Positions 62,351-64,000 of a stretch of 64,000 nucleotides of DNA are shown one piece after another. The stretch is taken from assembly GCA_964016885.1 (NCBI GenBank), contig OZ024742.1, positions 358,203,087 to 358,267,086 on the forward strand. Direction: 5' to 3'. Each line of letters starts with the position of its first letter. Position 1 is the first letter of the stretch. Below the pieces are notes generated by a model. The model saw nothing but the letters and a program-made list of their open reading frames with translations, made no database searches and was not told where the DNA came from. The stretch is from Eledone cirrhosa. Its lineage: Eukaryota; Mollusca; Cephalopoda; Octopoda; Eledonidae. The translations under genes and the position numbers were made by a program.

Positions 62351-64000
62351 GTAATGCTGCAAATGATACCTTGATCTGACATATCAGTCTTGACTTGCCT
62401 TTCTAACTATCGTGTAACGTTATAAATGATACCTTCTTCTGACTCACCAGTCTTGACTTGCCTCTCTAACTATTTTGTAATTCTGAAAATGATACCATGA
62501 TCTGACTTACCACTCTTGACTTGCCTCTCTAACTATTGTGTAATGCTGTAAATGATACCTTAATATGACTCACCAGTCTTGACTTGCCTCTCTAACTATG
62601 GTGTAATGTTGTAAATGATACCCTGATCTGACTCACCAGTCTTGACTTGCCTCTCTAACTATTGTGTAATGCTGCAAATGATAACTTTATCTCACTGATC
62701 AGTCTTAACTTGCCTCTCTAACTATTGTGTAATGCTGCAAATGATGCCTTGATTTGACTCACCAGTCTTGACTTGCCTCTCAAACTGTCGTGTAATGTTG
62801 TAAATGATACCTTGCTCTGACTCACCAGTTTTGTCTTGCCTCGCTAACTATTGTGTAATGCTGAAAATGATACCTTTATCTGACTTACCAGTCTTGACTT
62901 GCCTCTCTAACTATTGTGTAATGTTGTAAATGATACCTTTATCTGAGTCACCAGTCTTGACTTGCCTCTCTAACTATTGTGTAATGCTGTAAATGATACC
63001 TTAATATGACTCACCAGTCTTGACTTGCCTCTCTAACTATGGTGTAATGTTGTAAATGATACCTTGATCTGACTCACCAGTCTTGACTTGCCTCTCTCAC
63101 TATTGTGTAATATTGTAAATGATACCTTGATCTGACTCACCAGTCTTGACTTGCCTCTCTAACTATTGTGTAATGCTGCAAATGATACCTTGATCTGACT
63201 CCCCAGTCTTGACTTGCCTCTCTAACTATTTGTGTAATGCTGTAAATGATACCTTGATCTGACTCACCAGTCTTGACTTGCCTCTCTAACTATGGTGTAA
63301 TGTTGTAAATTATACCTTTATCTGACTCAACAGTCTTGACTTGCCTCTCTAACTATTGTGTAATGCTGCAAATGATACCTTGATCTGATTCACCAGTCTT
63401 GAGTTGCCAGTCTAAATATTGTGTAATGCTGCAAATGATACCTTGATCTGACTCACCAGTCTTGACTTGCCTCTCTAACTATTGTGTAATGCTGCAAATG
63501 ATACCTTGATCTGATTCACCAGTCTTGAGTTGCCAGTCTAAATATTGTGTAATGCTGTAAATGATATCTTGATCTGACTCACCAGTCTTGACTTGCCTCT
63601 GTAACTATTGTGTAATGTTGTAAATGATACCTTGATCTGACTCACCAGTCTTGACTTGCCTCTCTAAATATTGTGTAATGCTGTAAATGAGACCTTGATC
63701 TGACTCACCGTTCTAGACTTACCTCTCTCGCTATTGCGTGATGTTGTAAATGATAACTTGATCTGACTCACCAGTCTTGACTTGCCTCTTTAACTATTGT
63801 GTAATGTTGTAAATCATACCTTGATCTGACTCACCAGTCTTAACTTGCCTCTCTAACTATTGTGGAATGCTGAAAATGATACCTTCATCTGACTCACCAG
63901 TCTTGACTTGCCTCTCTAACTATTTGTGTAATGCTGTAAATGATACCTTGATCTGACTCACCAGTCTCGACTTGCCTCTCTAACTATGGTGTAATGTTGT

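Larger units (their letters stand above)
18571..64000 (+). repeat. Giant satellite array, 63-bp unit, about 720 copies, truncated at the right window edge
   Basis: The unit reads, in pieces: tgataccttgatctgac, tcaccagtcttgacttgcc, tctctaactattgtgtaat, gctgcaaa (or gttgtaaa). Spacing of the same landmark (cttgactt at 18611 and 18674, and onward) is 63 bases, with rare 61-, 62- and 64-base units. The array covers 45.4 kb with no recognisable insertion. Units fall into variant classes, for example gctgcaaa against gttgtaaa, cttgtcttgcc, gactttcctctc, ctctcgaac, ttgagttgccagtctaaat, and a class with linked changes tctagac, ctagctattgcg and gataac. Classes recur in fixed order, giving higher-order repeats. 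The consensus has stops in all six frames, so it is not coding. Function is unknown: pericentromeric, subtelomeric or interstitial satellite are all possible. Confidence 0.98.

Noticed and set aside
18571..64000. CRISPR array.
   Set aside because: Units are contiguous and similar along their whole length with no alternating unique spacers. The context is eukaryotic.
18571..64000. Hammerhead ribozyme in the satellite: units with gactcatcag read ctgatgagtc on the minus strand, like the hammerhead start.
   Set aside because: The matching second half (stem II return strand followed by gaaa) is absent from the rest of the unit, and most units have ctggtga in place of ctgatga.
18571..64000. CENP-B box in the satellite, suggested by a nearby Tigger element (related to CENP-B).
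   Set aside because: The unit has no TTCG...CGGG type motif.

Overview
The window looks like non-genic nuclear DNA from a cephalopod mollusc, most likely an octopus. The evidence is three to four copies of a tRNA-derived SINE with the layout common in cephalopod genomes (B box, then a 'gcctttcatc...gggtcgataaa...tactggg' body and a 'agtagaaacaatta' tail), together with Penelope-like, CsRn1-type Ty3/gypsy, Tigger, piggyBac-like and hAT-like elements in AT-rich sequence. The organism call rests on recall of repeat families, not on a search. I found no convincing host protein-coding gene, rRNA or tRNA in 64 kb. All recognisable coding sequence belongs to transposable elements.

Layout. 1-5.6 kb: a GT-rich minisatellite cut by the window edge, two imperfect local duplications, a cluster of broken Penelope-like element (PLE) fragments in opposite orientations, an AT-rich tandem repeat that appears to have grown out of one PLE 3' end, TA/TG microsatellites, and a ~175-bp inverted repeat whose arms lie about 2.6 kb apart. 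5.6-9.0 kb: AT-rich sequence with SINE pieces, a piggyBac-like MITE and a decayed LINE tail. 9.04-15.15 kb: a complete, apparently young LTR retrotransposon of the CsRn1 clade (Ty3/gypsy), with 428-bp LTRs differing at only two positions, a 4-bp target duplication, a tRNA-Trp primer-binding site, an intact gag, an intact pol (protease, RT, RNase H, integrase) and a canonical -1 frameshift signal joining them. 15.2-18.5 kb: a possible solo LTR of a related element, an internally deleted Tigger element with TA duplications, LINE tails, SINEs and a hAT-like nonautonomous element with an internal 27-bp tandem repeat.

18.57-64.0 kb (71% of the window): one giant tandem array with a 63-bp unit, roughly 720 copies, running off the right edge with no foreign insertion that I could see. 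It is built at several scales: monomers fall into recognisable variant classes, and runs of 2, 3, 10, 23 and 30 monomers are themselves duplicated, some copies being base-for-base identical on reading. That is the signature of a satellite still expanding by unequal exchange or replication-based amplification. Every frame of the consensus unit contains a stop, so it is not a coding repeat.

The most notable items are the satellite with its nested higher-order structure and the intact CsRn1-type element with its slippery heptamer plus hairpin. I saw no evidence of a novel enzymatic or defence system.
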